Shown piece by piece: positions 27,407-35,879 of a stretch of DNA of 64,000 nucleotides (positions within the stretch are counted from its first letter, which is position 1; every line of letters starts with the position of its first letter). Both the position numbers and the translations under genes were made by a program. Below the pieces are notes generated by a model, which was not told the DNA's origin, made no database searches, and saw only the letters and a program-made list of their open reading frames with translations. This stretch comes from Streptosporangium roseum DSM 43021 (GTDB lineage Bacteria; Actinomycetota; Actinomycetes; Streptosporangiales; Streptosporangiaceae), in the NCBI RefSeq assembly GCF_000024865.1, contig NC_013595.1:9920001-9984000 (forward strand), written 5' to 3'.

Positions 27407-28120
27407 CTACGGCGCGTGTTCGCGGACCAGGCCCTCAAGGAGCTGCTCGACCTGCGGATCGTGAGCCGCGGCCACTCCGAGCAGCGCCACCATCTGATCG
27501 ACCAGCATGCGTTCAAGCGCCGGGCGCTCGATGTCCCGGTGCTCCAGCCAGTCGAGACCGGCCGTCTCGACGGAGGCGATCCACGAACGCAGCGTGATGC
27601 GGAGCGCGGGCCCCGGCTCGTCGACCCGCATCTGTTTCATGATGAGGCGGAACAGGCGGTGCCGGACGCTGTCGACGATCTCACCGATCTCGCCGCTGCG
27701 GTTGGCGGGGCCGCCCTTGAGCAGCGCCGCGAAACCGGCCGCGTGCTCCTCGACGAAGTCGAAGTAGCGCGCCAGCCCTCCGGCGAGATCGTCGAGCGGG
27801 CGGCCGCCCTCGGGGGGCCGCAGCCGCGCCTCCAGCTGGGCCGCGGCGCTCTTCAGCGCGGCGACGTAGAGCTCCTGCTTGCCGCCGAAGTAGTGGTAGA
27901 CCAGGGCCCGCGACGCGCCCGCCGCCGAGGCCACGTCGTCGATGGAGACGTCCTCGGCGTCGCGCGTGCTGAACAGCTCCAGAGCCGCCGCCATGAGCTC
28001 CTCACGACGCCGGTCCACGCTGAGCCTGCGCCGCGCCGGTCGCGCGCCCTCCGCCGCAGGTTTGTCCTGCTTGGCGGCTCCGGATGTCGAACCCACAGTC
28101 CGCAGACTATCGGAGTCCAT
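27407..28120 (-). CDS. TetR/AcrR-family transcriptional regulator
   Basis: This 237-residue regulator has a variable basic head (about 40 residues) followed by the TetR domain RREELMAAALELFSTRDAED and the HTH VSIDDVASAAGASRALVYHYFGGKQ. The C-terminal ligand domain contains SWIASVETAGLDWLEHRDIER. ATG 28120 is chosen because the sequence from MDSDSLRTVG looks like the conserved start; the frame remains open upstream to 28363 without family sequence. It is divergent from the LacI-type gene. Target and ligand are unknown. Confidence 0.88.
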   Translation of the reverse strand: MDSDSLRTVGSTSGAAKQDKPAAEGARPARRRLSVDRRREELMAAALELFSTRDAEDVSIDDVASAAGASRALVYHYFGGKQELYVAALKSAAAQLEARLRPPEGGRPLDDLAGGLARYFDFVEEHAAGFAALLKGGPANRSGEIGEIVDSVRHRLFRLIMKQMRVDEPGPALRITLRSWIASVETAGLDWLEHRDIERPALERMLVDQMVALLGVAAAHDPQVEQLLEGLVREHAP

Positions 28121-28232
28121 CCACGGCGACGGTGACGTCAAGATCGGAGTTCCCTTGGGCGGAAGCCGTACCCCATTCGGAACTCGATCGTTTTGAGTGA
28201 CAGGTGCCCATCCACCATCCCGGGGGAGAGCC

Positions 28233-29318
28233 ATGTCAGGACCGTCGGTCAACACCACCGCCACCCGAGCCCGCGGGTTCGCCGAACCCGTCTCGCCGGA
28301 CGGCTTCGGACCACGCCCACGGCCCACGATCCGCAACGTGGCCGAGCGGGCCGGTGTCTCCAAATCACTGGTCTCGCTTGTCCTGCGCGGCTCGCCGCAC
28401 GTCAGCGAGCACCGCAGGCAAGCCGTGCTACAGGCGGCCAGAGAACTCGGCTACCGGCCCAACGCGGTCGCGCGCAGCCTGGTCGAAGGCCGCACCCATC
28501 TGGTCGGGGCGCTCGTCGCCGACCTGCACAACCCGTTCTACGCCGAGTTCCTCGACGGCCTGCAGGAGAGCCTGCACGGCGACGGGCTCCGGCTGCTCAT
28601 CGGCAACAGCCAGTGGGATCCGGCGTTCGAGGACGAGGCGGTCGAGGCGTTCCTGGAACTGCGGGTGGACGGGCTCGTGCTGCTCGGCATCGCGCCCACC
28701 AGCGAGACGCTCATCGAGGCCACCGGCTACACGCCGACGGTCGTGGTGGGCGAGCGCGACATCGATCTCGGCGGCGTGGACATCGTCGTGGACGACGACC
28801 AACTCGGCGCCCGCCTGGCCATCGACCACCTGGTGGAGCTCGGCCACCACCGGATCGCCCACATCGAGGGCACCCGCTCCTCGTCCGGACGGTTCCGCTG
28901 CGAGGGCTACCTGGTCGCGATGCGCAGGCACGCGCTGGCGCCGTACATCATGGTCGAGCAGGGCGACTGCACCGAGGAGGGCGGCACGCTGGCCGCGCGG
29001 AAGCTGCTGACCCGCGACCCCCGGCCCACCGCGATCTTCGCCGCCAACGACGCGGTCGCCATAGGCGTGCTCGCCGCGGCGGCCGAGCTGGGCCTGCGGG
29101 TGCCCGAGGACCTCTCGGTGATCGGGTACGACAACACCCATCTCGCGGGGGCCCAGCCGATCTCGCTGACCACCGTCGACCAGCCCCGCCGGGCGATGGG
29201 CCGCTCGGCCGCGACACTGCTCAGCGACCGGATCGGCGACCCGGGAAAGACCTCGCGCCTGCGCCAGGTCACCCCCCAGCTCGTCGTACGGCGCAGCACC
29301 GGCCCCGCCCAGGGGTAG
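28233..29318 (+). CDS. LacI-family transcriptional regulator
   Basis: A 361-residue repressor with an N-terminal extension, then the LacI HTH TIRNVAERAGVSKSLVSLVLR at about residues 32-52 and the hinge YRPNAVARSLVEGRTHLVG. The periplasmic-binding-like domain follows with FAANDAVAIGVLAAA and LSVIGYDNTHLA, so it should bind a sugar or related ligand. GGGGGAGAG lies just before the ATG. No sugar transporter is adjacent. The amidase and hexosaminidase genes 0.4-1.3 kb downstream are possible targets, but this is not shown by the sequence. Confidence 0.92.
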   Translation: MSGPSVNTTATRARGFAEPVSPDGFGPRPRPTIRNVAERAGVSKSLVSLVLRGSPHVSEHRRQAVLQAARELGYRPNAVARSLVEGRTHLVGALVADLHNPFYAEFLDGLQESLHGDGLRLLIGNSQWDPAFEDEAVEAFLELRVDGLVLLGIAPTSETLIEATGYTPTVVVGERDIDLGGVDIVVDDDQLGARLAIDHLVELGHHRIAHIEGTRSSSGRFRCEGYLVAMRRHALAPYIMVEQGDCTEEGGTLAARKLLTRDPRPTAIFAANDAVAIGVLAAAAELGLRVPEDLSVIGYDNTHLAGAQPISLTTVDQPRRAMGRSAATLLSDRIGDPGKTSRLRQVTPQLVVRRSTGPAQG

Positions 29319-29439
29319 GGGGTCGCCTGGAGCGTTACACCACGCCCAGGCGGCCCCTAGGACTCGTCAAAAACAGGTCAAGCATCGAAATGGCGGCGGA
29401 GCCCTGGTGTTGACTCAGATGTGACGAGAGGGGGTAACA

Positions 29440-29688
29440 ATGCGTGATCCGGAACTGGTGTCCTGCGCCCAGCGCGCGGCTGCCGAGCTGGAGAGGGCGT
29501 GGGCGCACTGGCGCGCCACCCGGGGCCGGAACGGGGACGCCGGCGCTGAATCCGTGGCGAGCTACGTGGCCCATTCGATCGACCATCCATGGGGGCGTCC
29601 GCGAGTGGTCCTGGGCCTGGACGCCGAGGACGCCAGGGAACTCGCCTCACTCCTGCAGAAGCAGGAGACGGGGGAACACGTCTGGTGA
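29440..29688 (+). CDS. Small conserved hypothetical protein
   Basis: The 82-residue product reads MRDPELVSCAQRAAAELERAWAHWR at the start, and ends SYVAHSIDHPWGRPRVVLGL then DAEDARELASLL. The layout, a basic N-terminal helix followed by a strand rich in GRPRVV and an acidic helix, recalls small proteins found in many streptomycetes, with no known function. GAGAGGGGG lies 6 nt before the ATG. It is followed after 70 bp by the amidase gene and may be co-transcribed with it. Confidence 0.75.
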   Translation: MRDPELVSCAQRAAAELERAWAHWRATRGRNGDAGAESVASYVAHSIDHPWGRPRVVLGLDAEDARELASLLQKQETGEHVW

Positions 29689-29758
29689 CAACGGCCGAGT
29701 CACGACGCCGGGCCGCGTAGGTTGGGTGGTTGACGGATTTCCTTCGAGGGGGATGAAC

Positions 29759-30610
29759 GTGACCAGCAAAGCATTCGCGGCGGCCCTTGTCGTGTGCGGC
29801 CTGAGCGCCGCCGCCTGCGGCGGCACCGTCGGCGGCGCCACCGCGGGCTCGGCACGGAACGACGGCCCCGCCTCCCAGCCGGTGGCCCAGGCCACCAGGG
29901 CGGCGCTGCCCGCCACGGCCACTCCCCCGGCGGGCAAGAGCGCCCCGGCCCAGCCGCTGAGCGGCAAGGTCGTGGTCATCGACCCGGGGCACAACGGGCT
30001 CAACTACAAGCATCCCTCGAAGATCAACAAGAAGGTCAACGTCCTGACCCAGTGGAAGGCCTGCGACACCACCGGCACCGCCACCGACAACGGTTACAGC
30101 GAGGCCGCCTTCACCTGGGACGTCTCCCAGCGCCTGGCCAAGATCCTCAAGGAGCGCGGCGCGACGGTCAAGCTGACCAGGTCCAGCAACTCCGGCGTGG
30201 GCCCGTGCATCACCGAGCGCGCGGCGATCGGCAACAAGGCCAAGGCGGACGCGGCGATCTCGGTCCACGCCGACGGGGCTCCCGCCTCCGGGCACGGCTT
30301 CCACGTGATCATCCCGAAGAAGATCAACGGTCCGGTGGACCCGGTGGTGGACTCGTCCAGGAGGCTCGGCCTCGACGTCCGCGACTCCATCAAGTCGGTC
30401 GCCGGCCTGCCGTACTCCACCTACATCGGCAGCAAGGCCCTGAGCTTCCGCAACGACCTCGGCGGCCTGAACCTCTCCACGGTTCCCAAGATCTTCGTCG
30501 AGTCCGGCAACATGAGGAACCCGGGCGACGCGGCCAAGTTCCAGAACCCGGCGTTCCGGCAGAAGCTGGCGCTCTCCCTCGCCGACGGGCTGCAGAAATA
30601 CCTCAATTAA
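29759..30610 (+). CDS. N-acetylmuramoyl-L-alanine amidase (Amidase_3), exported
   Basis: The 283-residue protein has a signal sequence with a possible lipobox (LSAAACGG), a Thr/Pro-rich linker, then an Amidase_3 domain from VVVIDPGHNG (first zinc His) through FTWDVSQRLAKIL and AISVHADG (second His) to FVESGNMRN (catalytic Glu). It cleaves the amide bond between muramic acid and the stem peptide. GTG 29759 is preferred because GAGGGGG ends 6 nt upstream; ATG 29753 is too close to it. It lies directly before the GH20 gene, suggesting joint cell-wall turnover. Confidence 0.92.
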   Translation: MTSKAFAAALVVCGLSAAACGGTVGGATAGSARNDGPASQPVAQATRAALPATATPPAGKSAPAQPLSGKVVVIDPGHNGLNYKHPSKINKKVNVLTQWKACDTTGTATDNGYSEAAFTWDVSQRLAKILKERGATVKLTRSSNSGVGPCITERAAIGNKAKADAAISVHADGAPASGHGFHVIIPKKINGPVDPVVDSSRRLGLDVRDSIKSVAGLPYSTYIGSKALSFRNDLGGLNLSTVPKIFVESGNMRNPGDAAKFQNPAFRQKLALSLADGLQKYLN

Positions 30611-30614
30611 TGCG

Positions 30615-30626
30615 TGGTCTAGTCCA
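30615..30626 (+). promoter_or_regulatory. DasR-like operator (dre) upstream of the GH20 gene
   Basis: TGGTCTAGTCCA matches the DasR core TGGTCTAGACCA at 11 of 12 positions and lies 20 bp before the hexosaminidase start. DasR is the GntR-type GlcNAc repressor of actinomycetes, and GH20 genes are known targets. The match is visual; binding is inferred. Confidence 0.65.
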
Positions 30627-30645
30627 ATTTGGCATTATTTGAGGC

Positions 30646-32283
30646 ATGACTGACCTTCTGCCGCGTCCCGCTGTCTTTGCGCCTGCCGACGGCTCGTTCC
30701 CGCTCTCTCCCGGCACCCCCGTCTCCGGTCCCGCCGAGCTGGTGGACGGGGTACGGCTCGCGCTCGCCGTGCTTGATCCGCGGCCGGCGGAGGCGGGAAC
30801 GATCGTGGTGGAGCGGGACGCGGCGCTGGACGCGGAGGCCTACACGCTGGAGGTGACGGCCACCGGCGTGCGGATCACGGCCGGAGACCGCGCGGGGGCC
30901 TTCTACGCCGGCCAGACCCTGCGGCAGCTGCTCCCCCATGGGGCGTTCCGGACGGTCGCCCAGGCGGGCTGGACCGTTCCGTGCGGCCGGGTGGAGGACG
31001 CGCCCCGGTTCTCCTGGCGCGGCGTCCACCTGGACGTGGCGCGGCACTTCCTGCCCAAGCGCGAGGTGCTGCGGATGGTCGACCTCATGGCGGCGCACAA
31101 GCTGAACCGGCTCCATCTCCACCTGGTGGACGACCAGGGATGGCGGGTCGAGAGCCGGGTCGCCCCCAGGCTGCACGAGGTGGCCTCGCACCGGCCGCGC
31201 ACGATCACCAGCCACCACAAGGACGACCCGGTCTACGACGAGGTGCCGCACGGCGGCTACTACACGCTGGACGACCTCGCGGAGATCGCCGCCTACGCGC
31301 GGGCCAGGGCCGTGACCGTCGTGCCCGAGATCGACGTGCCGGGACACGCCTCGGCGATCCTCGCGGCCTACCCCTCGCTCGACGCGCGGGCCACCGGCGG
31401 CCGGGAGCCCGAGCCCTTCCCCGTGCTGGACCGGTGGGGCATCTCCCCCGCGATCCTGTCCCCGCTCCCCCCGACGGTCGACTTCCTGACCTCGGTGATC
31501 GACGAGATCCGCGGCGCGCTGGGCGAGACGCCTTATGTGCACCTCGGCGGGGACGAGTGCGTGCTCGACGACTGGGCTGCTTCAGCGGAGATCGTCGCGT
31601 TCCAGGAGGAGCTCGGCCTGGAGAGCCTGAGCGGCCTGCACGCCTGGTTCCTGCGCCGGCTGGCGGACCTGCTGGCCGAGCGGGGCAGCCGGGCGATCGT
31701 CTGGGACGAGGCGTTCGTCAGCGGCATGCTGCGGCCCGACACGATCGTGATGCCGTGGCGCGGGCCGGGCGTGGCCCGGCGCGCCGCCGAGGCCGGGCAC
31801 GACGTGGTGCAGACACCGGTCTTCCCGCTGTACTTCGACTACGCCGAGACCTCCTCGGAGGAGGAGCCGCTCGCCATCGGCGACGCGATCACCGTGTCGG
31901 ACGTCGCGACCTTCGCTCCCGCACCGGAGTCGTGGACGGCCGAGCAGCGGGAGCACGTGCTCGGGGCGCAGTTCCAGCTGTGGAGCGAGCGCCTGCCCGA
32001 CGGCCGGGCGGTGGACTACCGCGCCTGGCCGCGAGGCTGCGCGCTGGCCGAGGTCGTCTGGTCCGGCTCGGCCGGGCCCGGATTCGGGGAGCGGCTCGAA
32101 GGGCACCTGGGCCGCCTGGACGCGCTGGGGGTCGAGTACCGCCCGCCGGCAGGCCCGCGCCCCTGGCAGCTCGGCGGCACCGGGCGCCGCCGCCACCGCC
32201 CGGGGGTCGTCAAGGTGGACGAGGTCATGGGGCACCTGGAGGAGATGACCCACCTCGCCGACTCCACCCGGCCGAGCATGTGA
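30646..32283 (+). CDS. Beta-N-acetylhexosaminidase, GH20
   Basis: This 545-residue enzyme has the GH20 N-terminal domain followed by a catalytic barrel: FSWRGVHLDVARHFLPKREV, LNRLHLHLVDDQGWR, VVPEIDVPGHASA and HLGGDECV. The catalytic pair is Asp303-Glu304, used in substrate-assisted removal of terminal GlcNAc or GalNAc. It has no signal peptide, so it probably acts inside the cell on imported chito-oligosaccharides or muropeptide sugars. A short GAGG precedes the ATG. The dre-like operator in its promoter and the amidase gene just upstream both support a role in amino-sugar recycling. Confidence 0.94.
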   Translation: MTDLLPRPAVFAPADGSFPLSPGTPVSGPAELVDGVRLALAVLDPRPAEAGTIVVERDAALDAEAYTLEVTATGVRITAGDRAGAFYAGQTLRQLLPHGAFRTVAQAGWTVPCGRVEDAPRFSWRGVHLDVARHFLPKREVLRMVDLMAAHKLNRLHLHLVDDQGWRVESRVAPRLHEVASHRPRTITSHHKDDPVYDEVPHGGYYTLDDLAEIAAYARARAVTVVPEIDVPGHASAILAAYPSLDARATGGREPEPFPVLDRWGISPAILSPLPPTVDFLTSVIDEIRGALGETPYVHLGGDECVLDDWAASAEIVAFQEELGLESLSGLHAWFLRRLADLLAERGSRAIVWDEAFVSGMLRPDTIVMPWRGPGVARRAAEAGHDVVQTPVFPLYFDYAETSSEEEPLAIGDAITVSDVATFAPAPESWTAEQREHVLGAQFQLWSERLPDGRAVDYRAWPRGCALAEVVWSGSAGPGFGERLEGHLGRLDALGVEYRPPAGPRPWQLGGTGRRRHRPGVVKVDEVMGHLEEMTHLADSTRPSM

Positions 32284-32370
32284 ATCCCCGCAGGCCCCAC
32301 GAGGGTTGACGGGGTCGTCCGGGGAACAGCGGCCAGGGTGGACGGGCCTGCGCGGATCAGGGCCGTGCGG

Positions 32371-32574
32371 TCAGCCGGCCACCTCGTAGCCGGCTTCCGC
32401 GATGGCGGCGCGGATGGCGGCGTCGTCGAGGGGGTCGCCCGAGACGTCCACCCGGCCGCTCTGCAGGTCGACGTCGACCCCGGTAACGCCGGGGACCTCG
32501 CCGACCTCTTCCTTGACCGAGCTCACACAGTGGCCGCAGGTCATGCCGGTGACGGTATATGTGCTCACGCTCAT
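32371..32574 (-). CDS. copZ: Copper chaperone CopZ-like (HMA domain)
   Basis: The 67-residue protein is a single heavy-metal-associated domain with the metal loop MTCGHC (Cys13 and Cys16) and the expected TVTGMTCGHCVSSVKEEV start. It would bind Cu(I) and pass it to a P-type ATPase or CsoR. No copper ATPase or CsoR gene is in the window, so this is a solitary chaperone. The SVKEEVGEVPGVTGVDVDL helix-strand region is complete. The gene is only 41 bp before pyrD's stop on the same strand, and pyrD reads into it. Confidence 0.9.
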   Translation of the reverse strand: MSVSTYTVTGMTCGHCVSSVKEEVGEVPGVTGVDVDLQSGRVDVSGDPLDDAAIRAAIAEAGYEVAG

Positions 32575-32614
32575 CGCGCCTCCAATGTCCAGGGTTACCC
32601 GCCTAGGGTATTAC

Positions 32615-33682
32615 TCAGGTCGCGGTGCGGCCGATGATTTCGCGCAGGTCCCTGACACCGTGACGGCGCAGGCGCCGGGAGAGCCCGCGATGGATGCGGT
32701 GGGCCCAGAGGGGGCCCTCGTAGATCAGCGCGCTGTAGCCCTGGACCAGGGTGGCCCCGGCGAGCAGGCGCTCCCAGACGTCGTCCACGTTCTCGACGCC
32801 GCCGACGGAGACGAGCACCAGGCGGTCGCCCACCCGGGCGCGGAGCCTGCGCAGCACCTCCAGCGAGCGGGCCTTCAGCGGGCGGCCGGACAGGCCGCCG
32901 GGCTCGGTGCTGGAGACGCCCTCGCGGCTGATCGTGGTGTTGGTCGCGATGATGCCGTCGAGCCCGAGTTCGAGGGCCAGGTCGGCGACCGCGTCCACGT
33001 CGTCGTCGGCCAGGTCGGGGGCGATCTTGACCAGCAGCGGGGTGCGCCTGGGGGTGCTGTCGGCGACCTCCTTGACCCCCTGGAGCAGCGGGCGCAGGAG
33101 CTCGACGGCCTGGAGGTTGCGCAGACCGGGCGTGTTCGGCGAGCTCACGTTGACGACCAGGTAGTCGGCCAGCGGAGCCAGCTCCTTGGCGCCGGCCACG
33201 TAGTCGTGGACGGCCTCCGCCTCAGGCACGACCTTGGTCTTGCCGATGTTGACGCCGACCACCGCCGGGACACCGCGGGGCCTGCTCAGCGCCCGCGCCG
33301 CGGCGCTCGCGCCGGCGTTGTTGAAGCCCATCCGGTTGATGATCGCCCGGTCCTTGACCAGGCGGAACAGCCGGGGCCTGGCGTTTCCGGGCTGGGCGTG
33401 CGCGGTGATCGTGCCGACCTCGACATGGCTGAAGCCGAGTGCGGACATGGCCTCCACGCAGCCGGCGTCCTTGTCGAAGCCCGCCGCCAGCCCGAAGGGG
33501 CCGGGGAAGTGCACTCCGAAGGCCTGCACGCGCAGGGCGGGGTCGCGCGGCGCGAGCCGGCGGTGGACGAGCCGCTTGACCACGGGCGTCACCGAGAGAA
33601 GGCGGAGCGCGCCGACCGTCAGATGGTGCGCATCCTCCGGGTCGATGCGGCTGAGGAGCTGCGTGAACACGAATCGATACAT
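32615..33682 (-). CDS. pyrD: Dihydroorotate dehydrogenase (quinone), class 2
   Basis: The 355-residue flavoprotein oxidises dihydroorotate to orotate in pyrimidine synthesis and passes electrons to quinone. Class 2 features are the N-terminal extension that binds the membrane (MYRFVFTQLLSRIDPEDAHHL), FGLAAGFDKDA, NRMGFNNAG and the catalytic-Ser segment VNVSSPNTPGLR. ISREGVSSTEPGGLSG and LVSVGGVENVDD bind FMN phosphate. ATG 33682 is chosen by family alignment; a TAACCT box 5 nt before GTG 33685 suggests that the mRNA is nearly leaderless. It is not with other pyr genes. Confidence 0.95.
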   Translation of the reverse strand: MYRFVFTQLLSRIDPEDAHHLTVGALRLLSVTPVVKRLVHRRLAPRDPALRVQAFGVHFPGPFGLAAGFDKDAGCVEAMSALGFSHVEVGTITAHAQPGNARPRLFRLVKDRAIINRMGFNNAGASAAARALSRPRGVPAVVGVNIGKTKVVPEAEAVHDYVAGAKELAPLADYLVVNVSSPNTPGLRNLQAVELLRPLLQGVKEVADSTPRRTPLLVKIAPDLADDDVDAVADLALELGLDGIIATNTTISREGVSSTEPGGLSGRPLKARSLEVLRRLRARVGDRLVLVSVGGVENVDDVWERLLAGATLVQGYSALIYEGPLWAHRIHRGLSRRLRRHGVRDLREIIGRTAT

Positions 33683-33693
33683 CACCGATCAGG

Positions 33694-34038
33694 TTAGTCC
33701 CCCGGCGGGCCGGGGCTCGCCCCGGCCGTGTCACCGGACTGGCGGATCAGCAGATGCCGGTCGAACCGGAGCAGGCGGAGCAGCCGGAGGACCAGGTCGG
33801 AGGGGTTCCGGATGACCATCACACCACCCCGGCCGCACACGTGCCCGTCCGCCCAGAGCAGGGCCCTGGCGCCCGCGCAGTCGAGGAAACCCACGTGGGC
33901 CAGGTCGAGCACCAGATGCGCGGCGGTGTGCCCGGCCACGACGCGTCGCAGCTCGAGACCGATGACGGAGTCGAGATCGCCGTATACGGAGATCTCCGCC
34001 CTGTCGGTGCCGGCCGCCGGCGGCACGACCCTGATCAC
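33694..34038 (-). CDS. STAS-domain protein (anti-sigma factor antagonist-like) lacking the phospho-serine
   Basis: The 114-residue product is a STAS domain: EISVYGDLDSVIGLELRRVV, LVLDLAHVGFLDCAGARALL and a C-terminal VLRLLRLLRFDRHLLI helix. In SpoIIAA/RsbV proteins the loop is D-S-S-G and the second Ser is phosphorylated; here it is D-C-A-G, so the usual phosphate acceptor is Ala. It may act constitutively or as a structural partner. Its ATG overlaps the stop of the GAF-ANTAR gene (ATGA), so both are made together. The C-terminal tail is Gly/Pro-rich. Confidence 0.85.
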   Translation of the reverse strand: MIRVVPPAAGTDRAEISVYGDLDSVIGLELRRVVAGHTAAHLVLDLAHVGFLDCAGARALLWADGHVCGRGGVMVIRNPSDLVLRLLRLLRFDRHLLIRQSGDTAGASPGPPGD

Positions 34039-34742
34039 CGTAATTCGCCGGCCCCCTCACCGAGCACCTCAGCCGCGAGGTCGGCGACCCGGCGGCGGCT
34101 GTCCCGGGCCTGCTTGCGCAGGCCGGTGAAGGCCTGGGCGGCGGTGAGATCGTGTTTGCCCATCAGGTAGCCGACGGCCCGCTCGATGATCACCCGGTAG
34201 TCGAGGGCGTACTGGAGCTGATCGGCCAGGGCGCTCTTCTCCTCGGCCGCCATCGCCGCGGTGAGCAGTTGCTCGATCACGTCGGCATAGGCGTAAAGAG
34301 CCTGGATATCCGACTCATCCCAGTTGTAGGGCTCGGACTGGTAGACGTTCAAGGTGCCCACAGGGTCTCCGCCAAGCCGCACCGGCACTCCGGCGACCGC
34401 CCGCACCTCGGGGTGGAGCCGGTCGGCGAGCTTCGGCCAGCGCGGATCCACATGCACGTCGAACGAGGTCACCGCGGTGTTCTCTTCGTAGGCGGACACA
34501 CACGGACCCTGGCCGAGGTGGAGCTGGGCTCCCTCAAGGCTGCGGCCCCGGTCGTCGGTGGCGACCAAGTAGCGCAGATCCTTGCCCTCCTCCGCAAACA
34601 TCAGGCCCGCACCCGAATAGCCGAAAAGCGTGTCCACGACATCCACAGCCCGCTCAAGCTGATGGACTATGCCTGTCGTGGGCGAGGTCGTCTGAAGCCG
34701 TCTCAGACTGGCGACCAGGGCTTCCGGGTCAATGTGCGTCAT
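34035..34742 (-). CDS. GAF and ANTAR domain protein (RNA-binding antiterminator type)
   Basis: A 235-residue protein with a GAF sensor domain (about residues 20-165; QGPCVSAYEENTAV and WPKLADRLHPEVRAVAGVPV are typical) and a C-terminal ANTAR domain (about 170-225; LQYALDYRVIIERAVGYLMG then FTGLRKQARDSRRRVADLA). ANTAR three-helix bundles bind paired hexaloop RNA hairpins and prevent termination. The GAF ligand is unknown. It lies between a GAF-only gene and a STAS gene in one minus-strand operon, with a 4-nt overlap to the latter. Confidence 0.93.
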   Translation of the reverse strand: MTHIDPEALVASLRRLQTTSPTTGIVHQLERAVDVVDTLFGYSGAGLMFAEEGKDLRYLVATDDRGRSLEGAQLHLGQGPCVSAYEENTAVTSFDVHVDPRWPKLADRLHPEVRAVAGVPVRLGGDPVGTLNVYQSEPYNWDESDIQALYAYADVIEQLLTAAMAAEEKSALADQLQYALDYRVIIERAVGYLMGKHDLTAAQAFTGLRKQARDSRRRVADLAAEVLGEGAGELR

Positions 34743-34787
34743 ATGTGTGGCGCCTTTCAGCGTCGACCTGGTTACTTGACTTGCTCA

Positions 34788-35258
34788 CTACGACTGCCCA
34801 GGAATGAATGTCTTATGGGCGAGGGTCCGCATGACCATCACCATGAGCTCGCCGAGGCGTTCTCCCGCCCGGACTTTCGCGGGCGGCCATTCACGGCTGT
34901 CACGGTCGTGGAAATTCGGGGTGCCGATCAGCCGGTCGTCCGCGCGCGGCGGCACCGTCAGCACCGCGCGGATCCCGGGGACCCGCCCGGCCAGGGCGGA
35001 AGAACCGAGGGGGCGGGCGGCCCGGAGGTCGTCGACCGCCACGTCCGCACCGCGGGCGAGACTCCCCACCGCCGGTCCGGAGCCCGTCCGCTCCCGCACC
35101 GGCTCCAGCCGCAGGCCCTCGTCGTCGGGTCCGGCGCCCGCGCGTAACCGGTCGTGGTCGTCGACCGGCATCAGGGCCGCGCCGTCAGCCCCGAGCTCGA
35201 CCGCGAGGGCGTTCATAGTACGGTTGACGAGCTGGGGGAATTCGACACCTTGGGCCAT
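34788..35258 (-). CDS. GAF-domain protein without output domain
   Basis: The 156-residue product resembles the GAF part of the downstream neighbour but has no ANTAR domain: LVNRTMNALAVELGADGAAL starts the domain and GSGPAVGSLARGADVAVDD and GIRAVLTVPPRADDRLIGT match the central strands. The C-terminal helix FGELM-like AGERLGELMVMVMRTLAHK ends it. It could be a partner sensor for the GAF-ANTAR protein, or a decaying duplicate. GGAGAAAG precedes the ATG by 9 nt. It is first in the three-gene group, 45 bp before the GAF-ANTAR gene. Confidence 0.7.
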   Translation of the reverse strand: MAQGVEFPQLVNRTMNALAVELGADGAALMPVDDHDRLRAGAGPDDEGLRLEPVRERTGSGPAVGSLARGADVAVDDLRAARPLGSSALAGRVPGIRAVLTVPPRADDRLIGTPNFHDRDSREWPPAKVRAGERLGELMVMVMRTLAHKTFIPGQS

Positions 35259-35443
35259 AAGAGGCTTTCTCCGCGTTGAGGTAGATCCGCGGACGCAAGG
35301 CGGAATGAACTGCAGCTTGAAGACTAGTGGTGTGCGATGACTCCGGCCAAGCGGTTCCCAATCCTGCTTATCGCGCTATGGCCGCACATTGTCGTCAATA
35401 GATCGTTAAGCGTTTCGCAAACTGGGGGCGACAAGGTAGGGAC

Positions 35444-35827
35444 ATGAGCATCTTGTCACGTTCCGCCATCGTCCGTCGGCGTCGCACTTTGGTGCATGTC
35501 GTGCTCCGCGATATGGCGGAGACCGGCAACACCACGGTACCGCCCTGGTGGGAGTCCGAAATCCAGCGGGAGTTCGGCGGTCTGGACGGGTTCCTGGCCG
35601 AGCTGAGCCGCCAGTGGTGGACGGCCTACGCCGCGCATCTGGACGCGCTGATCGAGCTCGGCTCCGACGACCCCACGCAGGCGTGGGCCGACGTCTCCGA
35701 GCAGATGCCGCACCTGAGGGCCGTGCTCGACTCCTACACCGACGCGTCCGCGCTCGCCGAGGCCGAGCGGCGCCACTGCGACGTGCTGCGCTGGACCACC
35801 CGGCGGGAGAGCCGACACGCCGCCTGA
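35444..35827 (+). CDS. Hypothetical protein
   Basis: The 127-residue product begins with a basic helix MSILSRSAIVRRRRTLVHVVL, then PPWWESEIQREFGGLDGFLAELSRQWWTAYAAHLDALIELG, a Trp-rich helical stretch, and ends with a helical DASALAEAERRHCDVLRWTTRRE. It looks like an all-helical cytosolic protein. No family was recognised. Codon use is normal for the genome. AAGGTAGGG lies just before the ATG. It is divergent from the GAF cluster and sits 52 bp before a PAP2 gene, with which it may be transcribed. Confidence 0.7.
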   Translation: MSILSRSAIVRRRRTLVHVVLRDMAETGNTTVPPWWESEIQREFGGLDGFLAELSRQWWTAYAAHLDALIELGSDDPTQAWADVSEQMPHLRAVLDSYTDASALAEAERRHCDVLRWTTRRESRHAA

Positions 35828-35879
35828 GGCTCGCCGGTGAACTGAGGCATATCCCTCAGCCATGGGGTAGCCATAAACG

